DNA of 64,000 nucleotides. It comes from Muricea muricata. Lineage: Eukaryota; Cnidaria; Anthozoa; Malacalcyonacea; Plexauridae. Within the stretch, counting starts at the first letter, position 1. Each line of letters begins with the position of its first letter. The notes under the pieces are model-generated. The model saw nothing but the letters and a program-made list of their open reading frames with translations, searched no databases and was not told where the DNA came from. The stretch covers positions 5,652,118 to 5,716,117 of the forward strand of contig OY979725.1 in assembly GCA_963855995.1 (NCBI GenBank). Reading direction: 5' to 3'. Below are positions 10,572-21,564 of this stretch, one piece after another. The position numbers were made by a program, and so were the translations under genes.

Positions 10572-10781
10572 AAAATACACACATTAAGTAGCTTAGACAG
10601 CTAAATTGTTATGTGATTTACATGAAAAAGAGAGACGAAATCATTTATATGTATATAAGTACAATTACAGAGTTTTTGTAAAACTACAATCTATATTAAA
10701 AATAATTAATTAAAAGTGCCCCAGAATACCAAAGCCATAGTAGTTCAATAGTTAAAATATTTGAAATCCAAGAAAAAACCA
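10572..10781 (-). other. LINE 3' UTR
   Basis: About 210 bp of AT-rich sequence between the ORF stop codon (TAA, plus-strand 10782-10784) and the tail. No open frame or clear internal structure is visible. In this type of element the 3' UTR would be the region recognised by the reverse transcriptase, but no specific stem-loop could be verified by eye. Confidence 0.75.
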
Positions 10782-13742
10782 TTAATTATTGTCAAAAGCC
10801 ATATTGTATTTGCGGATCGCATATACTAAAGGACTATTGTTAAAACGTTCTGTTTTGCATTTAAAATTATAAAATTTATTTTCATTAAGTCTCGTGTGTT
10901 TCTCCCGTACCAGACCGACAATAGGTGGCAGAAGATCGTTTAGTTTGTGGGTTGGCTGTTTCATGTCTTTTATTAAATTTACACACATTATATCTCTTCT
11001 GTATTCTAGAGTGTGCAAACCACATTCAGTTAATGCCTGTTTGTAAGTCTTTCTTGGACATATTATTTTCATAGCGCGCCTTTGAATTCTCTCTATATCT
11101 TTAGACTGTTCCTGAGTCAGGCCACCATGCCAAATTTGAGCTCCAAATTCCACAATTGATCTGATAGCCGAGATATAAAATATCTTTAAGTCTTCTCGTG
11201 GAGCATTGTACCCTTCAAGAGTTTTTAAAAAATATAACCGCTTAGCTGCCTTCTTTACAACGTATTCCGTGTTTGATTTCCACTTGAGGTCATCATCTAT
11301 CCATAAACCAAGTAATTTATAAGAGCTAACTCTTTCAAGGACACAGTCATTTATTTTCATTGCAGGAATAACTGTTCTATCTTTTCGAAAGTCAATGATC
11401 ATTTCTTTACATTTTTTTGCGTTTAATACCATTTTCTCGTTTTCCGCAAAGGTTTTTACTGACTCAATTTTCTTGGGTATGTTCCCAATTTCCATTCCAG
11501 AAACGTGATAATGAACATCTAACGCCTCCCAACTCGTGGTATCGTCCATGAAGAGAATCGTATCACCATCCACAACAACATCCTCGTTTCCAACAACTTG
11601 TTCTATAACACTAGGTAGCATATTAATTTTAATTACAAAGGCAATTGGTCCCAATTTACTGCCCTGTGGGACGCCCCCAGTAACATTTTCAAAATCAGAT
11701 GTTTCTTTCCCAAACTGTGTGAAATGAGATCGCTCATTCAAGTACGAAGCAAACCATTTTATCAAGGCGGGTCTTACACCCATTGATCTCATGTTTTCTA
11801 GCAATTTATTGTGATCGATGAGGTCGAAAGCCTTGCGAAAGTCGAGGAAGACTATCCTAATCACTCTATGCCTTTCGTCCATTAATTTGTGCCAATTATG
11901 TAATAAATTAACTAAGGCATTAACTGTCGATGATCGCGGTAAACCACCATATTGAGAATCCAAAATTTTCCCAGTGGTATCATCATACATCCACTTAACT
12001 GCAAAGGTTTCTTGGATTTTTGCCAGGACACTTGTTAAAGCAATTGGTCTTAAATCTTCTGCAAGCGTACAAGGTATTGATTTTGGAATACCCGACACTT
12101 TATAATTCTTCCAAACTTTAGGAAAAGTTTTAGATTGAAAGGATGCATTGAAGATTTCGGTCAAGGGTACAGCAAAGTACTTTGCAAAGGTCTTCAAAAT
12201 TTTCAGTAATGGATCGTTAGGGCCAGGTGCTTTATTAACATTAATTTTTTGCAGTTCTTGTTGCACTTCATCGACGGTGATTAGTGGCAAATTTTCCGCG
12301 CAATGAAGTTCTAGCCATTCTTTTCCCACTTTTGGGTAATCCTTAGTTAAGTTTGCAAAGAAATGGTTTATGAAGCAAGCAGACCGTTTATCATCCATCA
12401 ACAGCCCAGTAGAGGGATCCACCATCGTTACTTTAGCCGACTTTTTGCCAATCAAACGCTTAATGACTTTCCACCAAGATTTTGGGCGATTTTTTAGGTT
12501 TGGACCTACTTTATTCTCGTAGAAAAAGGTTTTTGCTTTCCTAATCTCTGCCGAAATCTGACTTCTGAGCTTCTTTACACATTCGATATTTTTTCTTTTA
12601 AAAGCCATGTTCCTTTTAGAAATCAGGCGTTTTATTTTTGGTGTCATAAAGGGTTTGTCCTTACTGTGCATTCTGACTGTCCTTTCCGGAAAATATTCAG
12701 AGATCATATTATTAGTAATGTGCAGAAACGTATTAACTTTTTCATCGGTACCAGAGATGTTGAGCACAGAAGACCAATCGTAATTTGCTAATAAGGCATC
12801 AAAACGTTCTAACTGCTGTTGTCGAAACTTTCTTACTTTAATTTTAACCGTATTTCCTTTTTCTGAAATGTTACACTTAGATTTCCAGATAATGATGTTG
12901 TGGTCCGAAGTTGAAAGTGGAGCCACAATTGACGGAGTCTGGTAATAATCAGCCATATTAGTAAAAATTAAATCCAATGTACTGGTGTCTCTAGTAGGGT
13001 GCATTACAATTTGTTTCAAATTACAGTGTCTCTCTAAATGTTTCTGTTGGAAGCCATTACTAGCCGGATTGAAGTCACCTCCGAGAATAATGGCAGTATT
13101 TGGGCTTTCGACGCAGAGCTTGTCATAACAAGTGATAAAATAGTCATAAAAATTATCGATCTCAGATGTAAGTAGACTTGAAGGAAGGTATACACATCCC
13201 AATGCAATCCTTGAAATTGATCTTGGTAGCCACTTCGGCCGGATAGTAACCCATAAACATTCAAAGAATTGATCGTTTAAATCATCACGTATTTTTAATG
13301 GTATATCATGATTAATATAAATTGCTACTCCCCCGCCTCTTCCACACAATCGGTCTCTTCTGACAATGTTTAGGCCAGAAACGTTAACAATCTCATCAGG
13401 GACCGAGTCTGTTAGCCATGTTTCTGTCACGAAAATTAGGTCTGCTCTGTAGCTTTCCTTAAGGATTTCAAGTTCATTTACTTTAATAGCTAATGATCTT
13501 GCATTCGACAACATTAGGCTAGGAAAAGCTCTTTCATTTCCTTTCACAGATTTTCCGCCTGAGACTCTATCAGAATTGATAGAGACCTCATTTAGATTGT
13601 TATAATCAGTTCTAATAATAGGGACGTTAACAAGATTGCCAAAGTTTCGTGTGCGCATCGATTTTGTTCGGCTGAAATGCTGACCTCTGGGCCCACCCAT
13701 ACCAAGTACTGTAGGAATGCTTTGCATGTGTTTCTCTGCCAT
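10782..13742 (-). CDS. LINE ORF2: AP-endonuclease / reverse transcriptase, intact to its stop
   Basis: 986 residues from the first ATG in the element (13742). The open frame continues upstream through the insertion edge into satellite, to a stop at 13806-13808, with no ATG on the way (only GTG at 13785-13787), so 13742 is chosen; the native protein may have started further upstream. Residue numbers run from this Met. N-terminal AP-endonuclease: NARSL at 80-84, TETWL with E107, GGDFN with D223 and N225, TLDLIF with D257, SDHN with D280 and H281, which is the full catalytic set. Reverse transcriptase: NKAPGPND about 503, DLRPIALTS about 563, motif A FLDFRKAFD with D634 and D640, motif B GGVPQGSKLGP at 689-699, motif C FMDD at 731-734, motif E-like YKLLGLWID at 808. 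The C-terminus has the usual FGAQIWHG and RIQRRAMK stretch. No RNase H domain or CCHC zinc knuckle is seen. The protein nicks target DNA and copies its own RNA in place. With no key residue lost, enzymatic activity is plausible, but this copy has no visible promoter. Confidence 0.93.
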   Translation of the reverse strand: MAEKHMQSIPTVLGMGGPRGQHFSRTKSMRTRNFGNLVNVPIIRTDYNNLNEVSINSDRVSGGKSVKGNERAFPSLMLSNARSLAIKVNELEILKESYRADLIFVTETWLTDSVPDEIVNVSGLNIVRRDRLCGRGGGVAIYINHDIPLKIRDDLNDQFFECLWVTIRPKWLPRSISRIALGCVYLPSSLLTSEIDNFYDYFITCYDKLCVESPNTAIILGGDFNPASNGFQQKHLERHCNLKQIVMHPTRDTSTLDLIFTNMADYYQTPSIVAPLSTSDHNIIIWKSKCNISEKGNTVKIKVRKFRQQQLERFDALLANYDWSSVLNISGTDEKVNTFLHITNNMISEYFPERTVRMHSKDKPFMTPKIKRLISKRNMAFKRKNIECVKKLRSQISAEIRKAKTFFYENKVGPNLKNRPKSWWKVIKRLIGKKSAKVTMVDPSTGLLMDDKRSACFINHFFANLTKDYPKVGKEWLELHCAENLPLITVDEVQQELQKINVNKAPGPNDPLLKILKTFAKYFAVPLTEIFNASFQSKTFPKVWKNYKVSGIPKSIPCTLAEDLRPIALTSVLAKIQETFAVKWMYDDTTGKILDSQYGGLPRSSTVNALVNLLHNWHKLMDERHRVIRIVFLDFRKAFDLIDHNKLLENMRSMGVRPALIKWFASYLNERSHFTQFGKETSDFENVTGGVPQGSKLGPIAFVIKINMLPSVIEQVVGNEDVVVDGDTILFMDDTTSWEALDVHYHVSGMEIGNIPKKIESVKTFAENEKMVLNAKKCKEMIIDFRKDRTVIPAMKINDCVLERVSSYKLLGLWIDDDLKWKSNTEYVVKKAAKRLYFLKTLEGYNAPREDLKIFYISAIRSIVEFGAQIWHGGLTQEQSKDIERIQRRAMKIICPRKTYKQALTECGLHTLEYRRDIMCVNLIKDMKQPTHKLNDLLPPIVGLVREKHTRLNENKFYNFKCKTERFNNSPLVYAIRKYNMAFDNN

Positions 13743-13770
13743 TATACGTATGTTGTATATTCCTCCGTAC

Positions 13771-13774
13771 TGAT
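13771..13774. repeat. Probable target-site duplication TGAT, right copy
   Basis: TGAT after the element's 5' end (…CCGTAC on the plus strand), followed without loss by GTACTGCAATCACGG of the interrupted monomer. The element's last four plus-strand bases, GTAC, also occur a few bases into the flank, so microhomology at the 5' junction is an alternative reading. Confidence 0.6.
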
Positions 13775-14230
13775 GTACTGCAATCACGGACCTAAAAGAG
13801 ACCTTCTAAATGGAAATTGCAAAACTTAGCAAGTCGGGAATCATGTTTTCGGCGCTCAAACCATCGAGATGAGCGAAATAACATGTTGAAATGAGATACC
13901 TATAACTTGCTTGTAAACTAAAAAGAAACGATCTTAGAACCATCAAAATCGCGTTTTAAGCGTTCTAGAAGCGATTTGAGCGTAAAAACATGTTCAAATC
14001 ACGAACTAAAAATTACCGTCTTAAATCGATCACGGCGACGTTTTAGAGCTTAAAATGGTGTTTTCAGTGCTAAAGTGAACGAGTTGAGCGCAATAATGTA
14101 CTGCAATCACGGACCTAAAAGAGACCTTCTAAATGGAAATTGCAGAACTTAGCAAGTCGGGAATCATGTTTTCGGCGCTAAAACCATCGAGATGAGCGAA
14201 ATAGCATGTTGAAATGAGAAACCTATAACT

Positions 14231-15042
14231 TGATTGTAAACTGAAAAGAAACGATCTTAGAACCATCAAAATCGCGTTTTAAGCGTTCTAGAAGCGATTT
14301 GAGCGTAAAAACATGCTCAAATCTTGAACTAAAAATTACCGTATTAAATCGATCACGGCGACGTTTTAGAGCTTAAAATGGTGTTTTCAGTGCTAAAGTG
14401 AACGAGTTGAGCGCAATAATGTACTGCAATCACGGACCTAAAAGAGACCTTCTAAATGGAAATTGCAGAACTTAGCAAGTCGGGAATCATGTTTTCGGCG
14501 CTAAAACCATCGAGATGAGCGAAATAGCATGTTGAAATGAGAAACCTATAACTTGATTGTAAACTGAAAAGAAACGATCTTAGAACCATCAAAATCGCGT
14601 TTTAAGCGTTCTAGAAGCGATTTGAGCGTAAAAACATGCTCAAATCTTGAACTAAAAATTACCGTATTAAATCGATCACGGCGACGTTTTAGAGCTTAAA
14701 ATGGTGTTTTCAGTGCTAAAGTGAACGAGTTGAGCGCAATAATGTACTGCAATCACGGACCTAAAAGAGACCTTCTAAATGGAAATTGCAGAACTTAGCA
14801 AGTCGGGAATCATGTTTTCGGCGCTAAAACCATCGAGATGAGCGAAATAGCATGTTGAAATGAGAAACCTATAACTTGATTGTAAACTGAAAAGAAACGA
14901 TCTTAGAACCATCAAAATCGCGTTTTAAGCGTTCTAGAAGCGATTTGAGCGTAAAAACATGCTCAAATCTTGAACTAAAAATTACCGTATTAAATCGATC
15001 ACGGCGACGTTTTAGAGCTTAAAATGGTGTTTTCAGTGCTAA
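14231..15042. repeat. 323-bp monomer amplified in 2.5 apparently identical copies
   Basis: Monomers at 14231 and 14554 read the same base for base by eye, and the one at 14877 stays identical until AAACTGAAC near 15043. All carry the rare CAAATCTTGAAC and GTATTAAATCG. This single-monomer amplification is among the youngest events in the window. Confidence 0.8.
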
Positions 15043-15630
15043 ACTGAACGAGTTGAGCGCAATGATGTACTGCACTGCAATCACGGACCTAAAAGAGATG
15101 TTCTAAATGGAAATTGCAGAACTTAGCAAGTCGGGAATCATGTTTTCGGCGCTCAAACCATCGAGATGAGCGAAATAACATGTTGAAATGAGAAACCTAT
15201 AACTTGCTTGTAAACTGCAAAGAAACGATCTTAGAACCATCAAAATCGCGTTTTAAGCGTTCTAGAATCGATTTGAGCGTAAAAACATGTTCAAATCACG
15301 AACTAAAAATTACCGTCTTAAATCGATCACGGCGACGTTTTAGAGCTTAAAATGGTGTTTTCAGTGCTAAAGTGAACGAGTTGAGCGCAATAATGTACTG
15401 CAATCACAGACCTAAAAGAGACCTTGTAAATGGAAATTGCAGAACTTAGCAGGTCGGCAATCATGTTTTCGGCGCTAAAACCATCGAGATGAGCGAAATA
15501 GCATGTTGAAATGAGAAACCTATAACTTGATTGTAAACTGAAAAGAAACGATCTTAGAACCATCAAAATCGCGTTTTAAGCGTTCTAGAAGCGATTTGAG
15601 CGTAAAAACATGCTCAAATCACCAACTAAA
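14980..15630. repeat. 651-bp dimer, copy 1
   Basis: Two monomers, from GTATTAAATCG of one to the equivalent place two monomers later, repeated at once at 15631-16281. Both copies contain the 5-bp duplicated ACTGCACTGC, GAGATGTTC, CTGCAAAG and GAATCGATTTGAG. Only one clear difference was seen in between: GTCGGCAATC versus GTCGGCAGTC. Confidence 0.75.
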
Positions 15631-16281
15631 AATTACCGTATTAAATCGATCACGGCGACGTTTTAGAGCTTAAAATGGTGTTTTCAGTGCTAAACTGAAC
15701 GAGTTGAGCGCAATGATGTACTGCACTGCAATCACGGACCTAAAAGAGATGTTCTAAATGGAAATTGCAGAACTTAGCAAGTCGGGAATCATGTTTTCGG
15801 CGCTCAAACCATCGAGATGAGCGAAATAACATGTTGAAATGAGAAACCTATAACTTGCTTGTAAACTGCAAAGAAACGATCTTAGAACCATCAAAATCGC
15901 GTTTTAAGCGTTCTAGAATCGATTTGAGCGTAAAAACATGTTCAAATCACGAACTAAAAATTACCGTCTTAAATCGATCACGGCGACGTTTTAGAGCTTA
16001 AAATGGTGTTTTCAGTGCTAAAGTGAACGAGTTGAGCGCAATAATGTACTGCAATCACAGACCTAAAAGAGACCTTGTAAATGGAAATTGCAGAACTTAG
16101 CAGGTCGGCAGTCATGTTTTCGGCGCTAAAACCATCGAGATGAGCGAAATAGCATGTTGAAATGAGAAACCTATAACTTGATTGTAAACTGAAAAGAAAC
16201 GATCTTAGAACCATCAAAATCGCGTTTTAAGCGTTCTAGAAGCGATTTGAGCGTAAAAACATGCTCAAATCACCAACTAAA
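15631..16281. repeat. 651-bp dimer, copy 2
   Basis: Second copy of the dimer, offset 651 bp (ACTGCACTGC at 15069 and 15720). It ends where GTATTAAATCG gives way to GTCTTAAATCG. Confidence 0.75.
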
Positions 16282-19200
16282 AATTACCGTCTTAAATCGA
16301 TCACGGCGACGTTTTAGAGCTTAAAATGGTGTTTTCGGTGCTAAAGTGAACGAGTTGAGCGCAATGATGTACTGCAATCACGGACCTAAAAAAGACCTTC
16401 TAAATGGAAATTGCAGAACTTAGCAAGTCGGGAATCATGTTTTCGGTGCTGACACCATCGAGATGAGCGAAATAGCATGTTGAAATGAGAAACCTATAAC
16501 TTGCTTGTAAACTGAAAAGAAACGATCTTAGAACCATCAAAATCGCGTTTTAAGCGTTCTAGAAGCGATTTGAGCGTAAAAACATGCTCAAATCTTGAAC
16601 TAAAAATTACCGTATTAAATCGATCACGGCGACGTTTTAGAGCTTAAAATGGTGTTTTCAGTGCTAAACTGAACGAGTTGAGCGCAATGATGTACTGCAC
16701 TGCAATCACGGACCTAAAAGAGATGTTCTAAATGGAAATTGCTGAACTTAGCAAGTCGGGAATCATGTTTTCGGCGCTCAAACCATCGAGATGAGCGAAA
16801 TAACATGTTGAAATGAGAAACCTATAACTTGCTTGTAAACTGCAAAGAAACGATCTTAGAACCATCAAAATCGCGTTTTAAGCGTTCTAGAATCGATTTG
16901 AGCGTAAAAACATGTTCAAATCACGAACTAAAAATTACCGTCTTAAATCGATCACGGCGACGTTTTAGAGCTTAAAATGGTGTTTTCAGTGCTAAAGTGA
17001 ACGAGTTGAGCGCAATAATGTACTGCAATCACAGACCTAAAAGAGACCTTGTAAATGGAAATTGCAGAACTTAGCAAGTCGGCAATCATGTTTTCGGCGC
17101 TAAAACCATCGAGATGAGCGAAATAGCATGTTGAAATGAGAAACCTATAACTTGATTGTAAACTGAAAAGAAACGATCTTAGAACCATCAAAATCGCGTT
17201 TTAAGCGTTCTAGAAGCGATTTGAGCGTAAAAACATGTTCAAATCACGAACTAAAAATTACCGTCTTAAATCGATCACGGCGACGTTTTAGAGCTTAAAA
17301 TGGTGTTTTCGGTGCTAAAGTGAACGAGTTGAGCGCAATAATGTACTGCAATCACGGACCTAAAAGAGACCTTCTAAATGGAAATTCCAGAACTTAGCAA
17401 GTCGGGAATCATGTTTTCGGCGCTAAAACCATCGAGATGAGCGAAATAGCATGTTGAAATGAGAAACCTATAACTTGATTGTAAACTGAAAAGAAACGAT
17501 CTTAGAACCATCAAAATCGCGTTTTAAGCGTTCTAGAAGCGATTTGAGCGTAAAAACATGCTCAAATCACCAACTAAAAATTACCGTCTTAAATCGATCA
17601 CGGCGACGTTTTAGAGCTTAAAATGGTGTTTTCGGTGCTAAAGTGAACGAGTTGAGCGCAATGATGTACTGCAATCACGGACCTAAAAAAGACCTTCTAA
17701 ATGGAAATTGCAGAACTTAGCAAGTCGGGAATCATGTTTTCGGTGCTGACACCATCGAGATGAGCGAAATAGCATGTTGAAATGAGAAACCTATAACTTG
17801 CTTGTAAACTGAAAAGAAACGATCTTAGAACCATCAAAATCGCGTTTTAAGCGTTCTAGAAGCGATTTGAGCGTAAAAACATGCTCAAATCTTGAACTAA
17901 AAATTACCGTATTAAATCGATCACGGCGACGTTTTAGAGCTTAAAATGGTGTTTTCAGTGCTAAACTGAACGAGTTGAGCGCAATGATGTACTGCACTGC
18001 AATCACGGACCTAAAAGAGATGTTCTAAATGGAAATTGCTGAACTTAGCAAGTCGGGAATCATGTTTTCGGCGCTCAAACCATCGAGATGAGCGAAATAA
18101 CATGTTGAAATGAGAAACCTATAACTTGCTTGTAAACTGCAAAGAAACGATCTTAGAACCATCAAAATCGCGTTTTAAGCGTTCTAGAATCGATTTGAGC
18201 GTAAAAACATGTTCAAATCACGAACTAAAAATTACCGTCTTAAATCGATCACGGCGACGTTTTAGAGCTTAAAATGGTGTTTTCAGTGCTAAAGTGAACG
18301 AGTTGAGCGCAATAATGTACTGCAATCACAGACCTAAAAGAGACCTTGTAAATGGAAATTGCAGAACTTAGCAAGTCGGCAATCATGTTTTCGGCGCTAA
18401 AACCATCGAGATGAGCGAAATAGCATGTTGAAATGAGAAACCTATAACTTGATTGTAAACTGAAAAGAAACGATCTTAGAACCATCAAAATCGCGTTTTA
18501 AGCGTTCTAGAAGCGATTTGAGCGTAAAAACATGCTCAAATCACCAACTAAAAATTACCGTCTTAAATCGATCACGGCGACGTTTTAGAGCTTAAAATGG
18601 TGTTTTCGGTGCTAAAGTGAACGAGTTGAGCGCAATGATGTACTGCAATCACGGACCTAAAAAAGACCTTCTAAATGGAAATTCCAGAACTTAGCAAGTC
18701 GGGAATCATGTTTTCGGTGCTGACACCATCGAGATGAGCGAAATAGCATGTTGAAATGAGAAACCTATAACTTGCTTGTAAACTGAAAAGAAACGATCTT
18801 AGAACCATCAAAATCGCGTTTTAAGCGTTCTAGAAGCGATTTGAGCGTAAAAACATGTTCAAATCACGAACTAAAAATTACCGTCTTAAATCGATCACGG
18901 CGACGTTTTAGAGCTTAAAATGGTGTTTTCAGTGCTAAAGTGAACGAGTTGAGCGCAATGATGTACTGCAATCACGGACCTAAAAAAGACCTTCTAAATG
19001 GAAATTGCAGAACTTAGCAAGTCGGGAATCATGTTTTCGGCGCTCAAACCATCGAGATGAGCGAAATAACATGTTGAAATGAGAAACCTATAACTTGCTT
19101 GTAAACTGAAAAGAAGCGATCTTAGAACCATCAAAATCGAGTTTTAAGCGTTCTAGAAGCGATTTGAGCGTAAAAACATGTTCAAATCACGAACTAAAAA

Positions 19201-19599
19201 TTACCGTCTTAAATCGATCACGGCGACGTTTTAGAGCTTAAAATGGTGTTTTCAGTGCTAAACTGAACGAGTTGAGCGCAATGATGTACTGCACTGCAAT
19301 CACGGACCTAAAAGAGATGTTCTAAATGGAAATTGCAGAACTTAGCAAGTCGGGAATCATGTTTTCGGCGCACAAACCATCGAGATGAGCGAAATAACAT
19401 GTTGAAATGAGAAACCTATAACTTGCTTGTAAACTAAAAAGAAACGATCTTAGAAGCATCAAAATCACGTATTAAGCGTTCTAGAAGCGATTTGAGCGTA
19501 AAAACATGCTCAAATCACGAACTAAAAATTACCGTCTTAAATCGATCACGGCAACGTTTTAGAGCTTAAAATGGTGTTTTCGGTGCTAAAGTGAACGAG

Positions 19600-20573
19600 T
19601 TGAGCGCAATGATGTACTGCAATCACGGACCTAAAAAAGGCCTTCTAAATGGAAATTGCAGAACTTAGCAAGTCGGGAATCATGTTTTCGGTGCTGACAC
19701 CATCGAGATGAGCGAAATAGCATGTTGAAATGAGAAACCTATAACTTGCTTGTAAACTGAAAAGAAACGATCTTAGAACCATCAAAATCGCGTTTTAAGC
19801 GTTCTAGAAGCGATTTGAGCGTAAAAACATGCTCAAATCTTGAACTAAAAATTACCGTATTAAATCGATCACGGCGACGTTTTAGAGCTTAAAATGGTGT
19901 TTTCAGTGCTAAACTGAACGAGTTGAGCGCAATGATGTACTGCACTGCAATCACGGACCTAAAAGAGATGTTCTAAATGGAAATTGCTGAACTTAGCAAG
20001 TCGGGAATCATGTTTTCGGCGCTCAAACCATCGAGATGAGCGAAATAACATGTTGAAATGAGAAACCTATAACTTGCTTGTAAACTGCAAAGAAACGATC
20101 TTAGAACCATCAAAATCGCGTTTTAAGCGTTCTAGAATCGATTTGAGCGTAAAAACATGTTCAAATCACGAACTAAAAATTACCGTCTTAAATCGATCAC
20201 GGCGACGTTTTAGAGCTTAAAATGGTGTTTTCAGTGCTAAAGTGAACGAGTTGAGCGCAATAATGTACTGCAATCACAGACCTAAAAGAGACCTTGTAAA
20301 TGGAAATTGCAGAACTTAGCAAGTCGGCAATCATGTTTTCGGCGCTAAAACCATCGAGATGAGCGAAATAGCATGTTGAAATGAGAAACCTATAACTTGA
20401 TTGTAAACTGAAAAGAAACGATCTTAGAACCATCAAAATCGCGTTTTAAGCGTTCTAGAAGCGATTTGAGCGTAAAAACATGCTCAAATCACCAACTAAA
20501 AATTACCGTCTTAAATCGATCACGGCGACGTTTTAGAGCTTAAAATGGTGTTTTCGGTGCTAAAGTGAACGAG
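19600..20573. repeat. 974-bp D-family trimer HOR, copy 1 of an adjacent pair
   Basis: The rare variant CTAAAAAAGGCC lies at 19633 and again at 20607, exactly 974 bp apart, and intervening variants agree (CTTGAACTAA, GATGTTC, CTGCAAAG, CAGACCTAAAAG, GGTGCTGACACC). Three monomers of about 324.7 bp. Confidence 0.75.
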
Positions 20574-21547
20574 TTGAGCGCAATGATGTACTGCAATCAC
20601 GGACCTAAAAAAGGCCTTCTAAATGGAAATTGCAGAACTTAGCAAGTCGGGAATCATGTTTTCGGTGCTGACACCATCGAGATGAGCGAAATAGCATGTT
20701 GAAATGAGAAACCTATAACTTGCTTGTAAACTGAAAAGAAACGATCTTAGAACCATCAAAATCGCGTTTTAAGCGTTCTAGAAGCGATTTGAGCGTAAAA
20801 ACATGCTCAAATCTTGAACTAAAAATTACCGTATTAAATCGATCACGGCGACGTTTTAGAGCTTAAAATGGTGTTTTCAGTGCTAAACTGAACGAGTTGA
20901 GCGCAATGATGTACTGCTTTGCAATCACGGACCTAAAAGAGATGTTCTAAATGGAAATTGCTGAACTTAGCAAGTCGGGAATCATGTTTTCGGCGCTCAA
21001 ACCATCGAGATGAGCGAAATAACATGTTGAAATGAGAAACCTATAACTTGCTTGTAAACTGCAAAGAAACGATCTTAGAACCATCAAAATCGCGTTTTAA
21101 GCGTTCTAGAATCGATTTGAGCGTAAAAACATGTTCAAATCACGAACTAAAAATTACCGTCTTAAATCGATCACGGCGACGTTTTAGAGCTTAAAATGGT
21201 GTTTTCAGTGCTAAAGTGAACGAGTTGAGCGCAATAATGTACTGCAATCACAGACCTAAAAGAGACCTTGTAAATGGAAATTGCAGAACTTAGCAAGTCG
21301 GCAATCATGTTTTCGGCGCTAAAACCATCGAGATGAGCGAAATAGCATGTTGAAATGAGAAACCTATAACTTGATTGTAAACTGAAAAGAAACGATCTTA
21401 GAACCATCAAAATCGCGTTTTAAGCGTTCTAGAAGCGATTTGAGCGTAAAAACATGCTCAAATCACCAACTAAAAATTACCGTCTTAAATCGATCACGGC
21501 GACGTTTTAGAGCTTAAAATGGTGTTTTCGGTGCTAAAGTGAACGAG
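20574..21547. repeat. 974-bp D-family trimer HOR, copy 2 of an adjacent pair
   Basis: Second copy. One difference is ACTGCTTTGC near 20913 in the place of ACTGCACTGC. It runs into the 2270-bp duplication that follows. Confidence 0.75.
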
Positions 21548-21564
21548 TTGAGCGCAATGATGTA

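Larger units (their letters stand above)
10545..13770 (-). mobile_element. APE-type non-LTR retrotransposon (LINE), CR1/L2/Jockey-like group, (TAA)-tailed, probably 5'-truncated
   Basis: A 3226-bp non-satellite island on the minus strand. In sense order it has a leader of about 28 bp, one long endonuclease/reverse-transcriptase ORF (13742 to 10782), a 3' UTR of about 210 bp and a (TAA)9 tail. The satellite resumes at exactly the interrupted base on the other side, with a possible 4-bp duplication. Target-primed reverse transcription would start from a nick after ...CAATGAT on the plus strand. There is no ORF1 or long 5' UTR, so the element is most likely 5'-truncated just upstream of ORF2. 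There are no stops or frameshifts, so it is young. Clade is a tentative call from motif style and the absence of an RNase H domain; a TAA tail is also known from the I clade, where RNase H is usual. Confidence 0.92.
13771..21564. repeat. Satellite array, D-family block right of the LINE
   Basis: About 24 monomers of 322-328 bp. Several carry a 5-bp duplication, GTACTGCACTGC in place of GTACTGC (15069, 15720 and further copies). A local trimer of about 974 bp combines monomers with CAAATCTTGAAC plus ACTGCACTGC, then CTGCAAAG plus GAATCGATTTGAG, then CAAATCACCAAC plus GGTGCTGACACC. The marker GGTGCTGACACC falls near 16446, 17743, 18716, 19693, 20667 and 21640, spaced 1297, 973, 977, 974 and 973 bp, so one monomer was added between the first two. 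No gene is present; the recurrent 79-codon frames are satellite artefacts. Confidence 0.93.

Noticed and set aside
11536..11727. 63-codon plus-strand frame within the LINE
   Set aside because: Antisense to the reverse-transcriptase motif B/C region; a shadow of the real ORF.
13034..13264. 76-codon minus-strand frame within the LINE
   Set aside because: Overlaps the endonuclease domain in another frame; the main frame has all catalytic motifs.
10545..13770. LTR retrotransposon or DNA transposon
   Set aside because: No long terminal or terminal inverted repeats, no integrase, protease or transposase motifs; the TAA tail and endonuclease-RT order are those of a LINE.
15069..15078. ACTGCACTGC as a short-repeat microsatellite
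   Set aside because: Only two units of 5 bp; it is a fixed variant shared through copying of a monomer, not an expanding microsatellite.
15327..15566. 79-codon minus-strand frame repeated at 15327, 15978, 16952, 18249, 20197 and 21171 (and a shorter version at 55679)
   Set aside because: It lies wholly inside D-type satellite monomers and recurs because the DNA recurs. Other monomers break it with stops, and there is no codon or domain character. Conserved by copying, not by coding.
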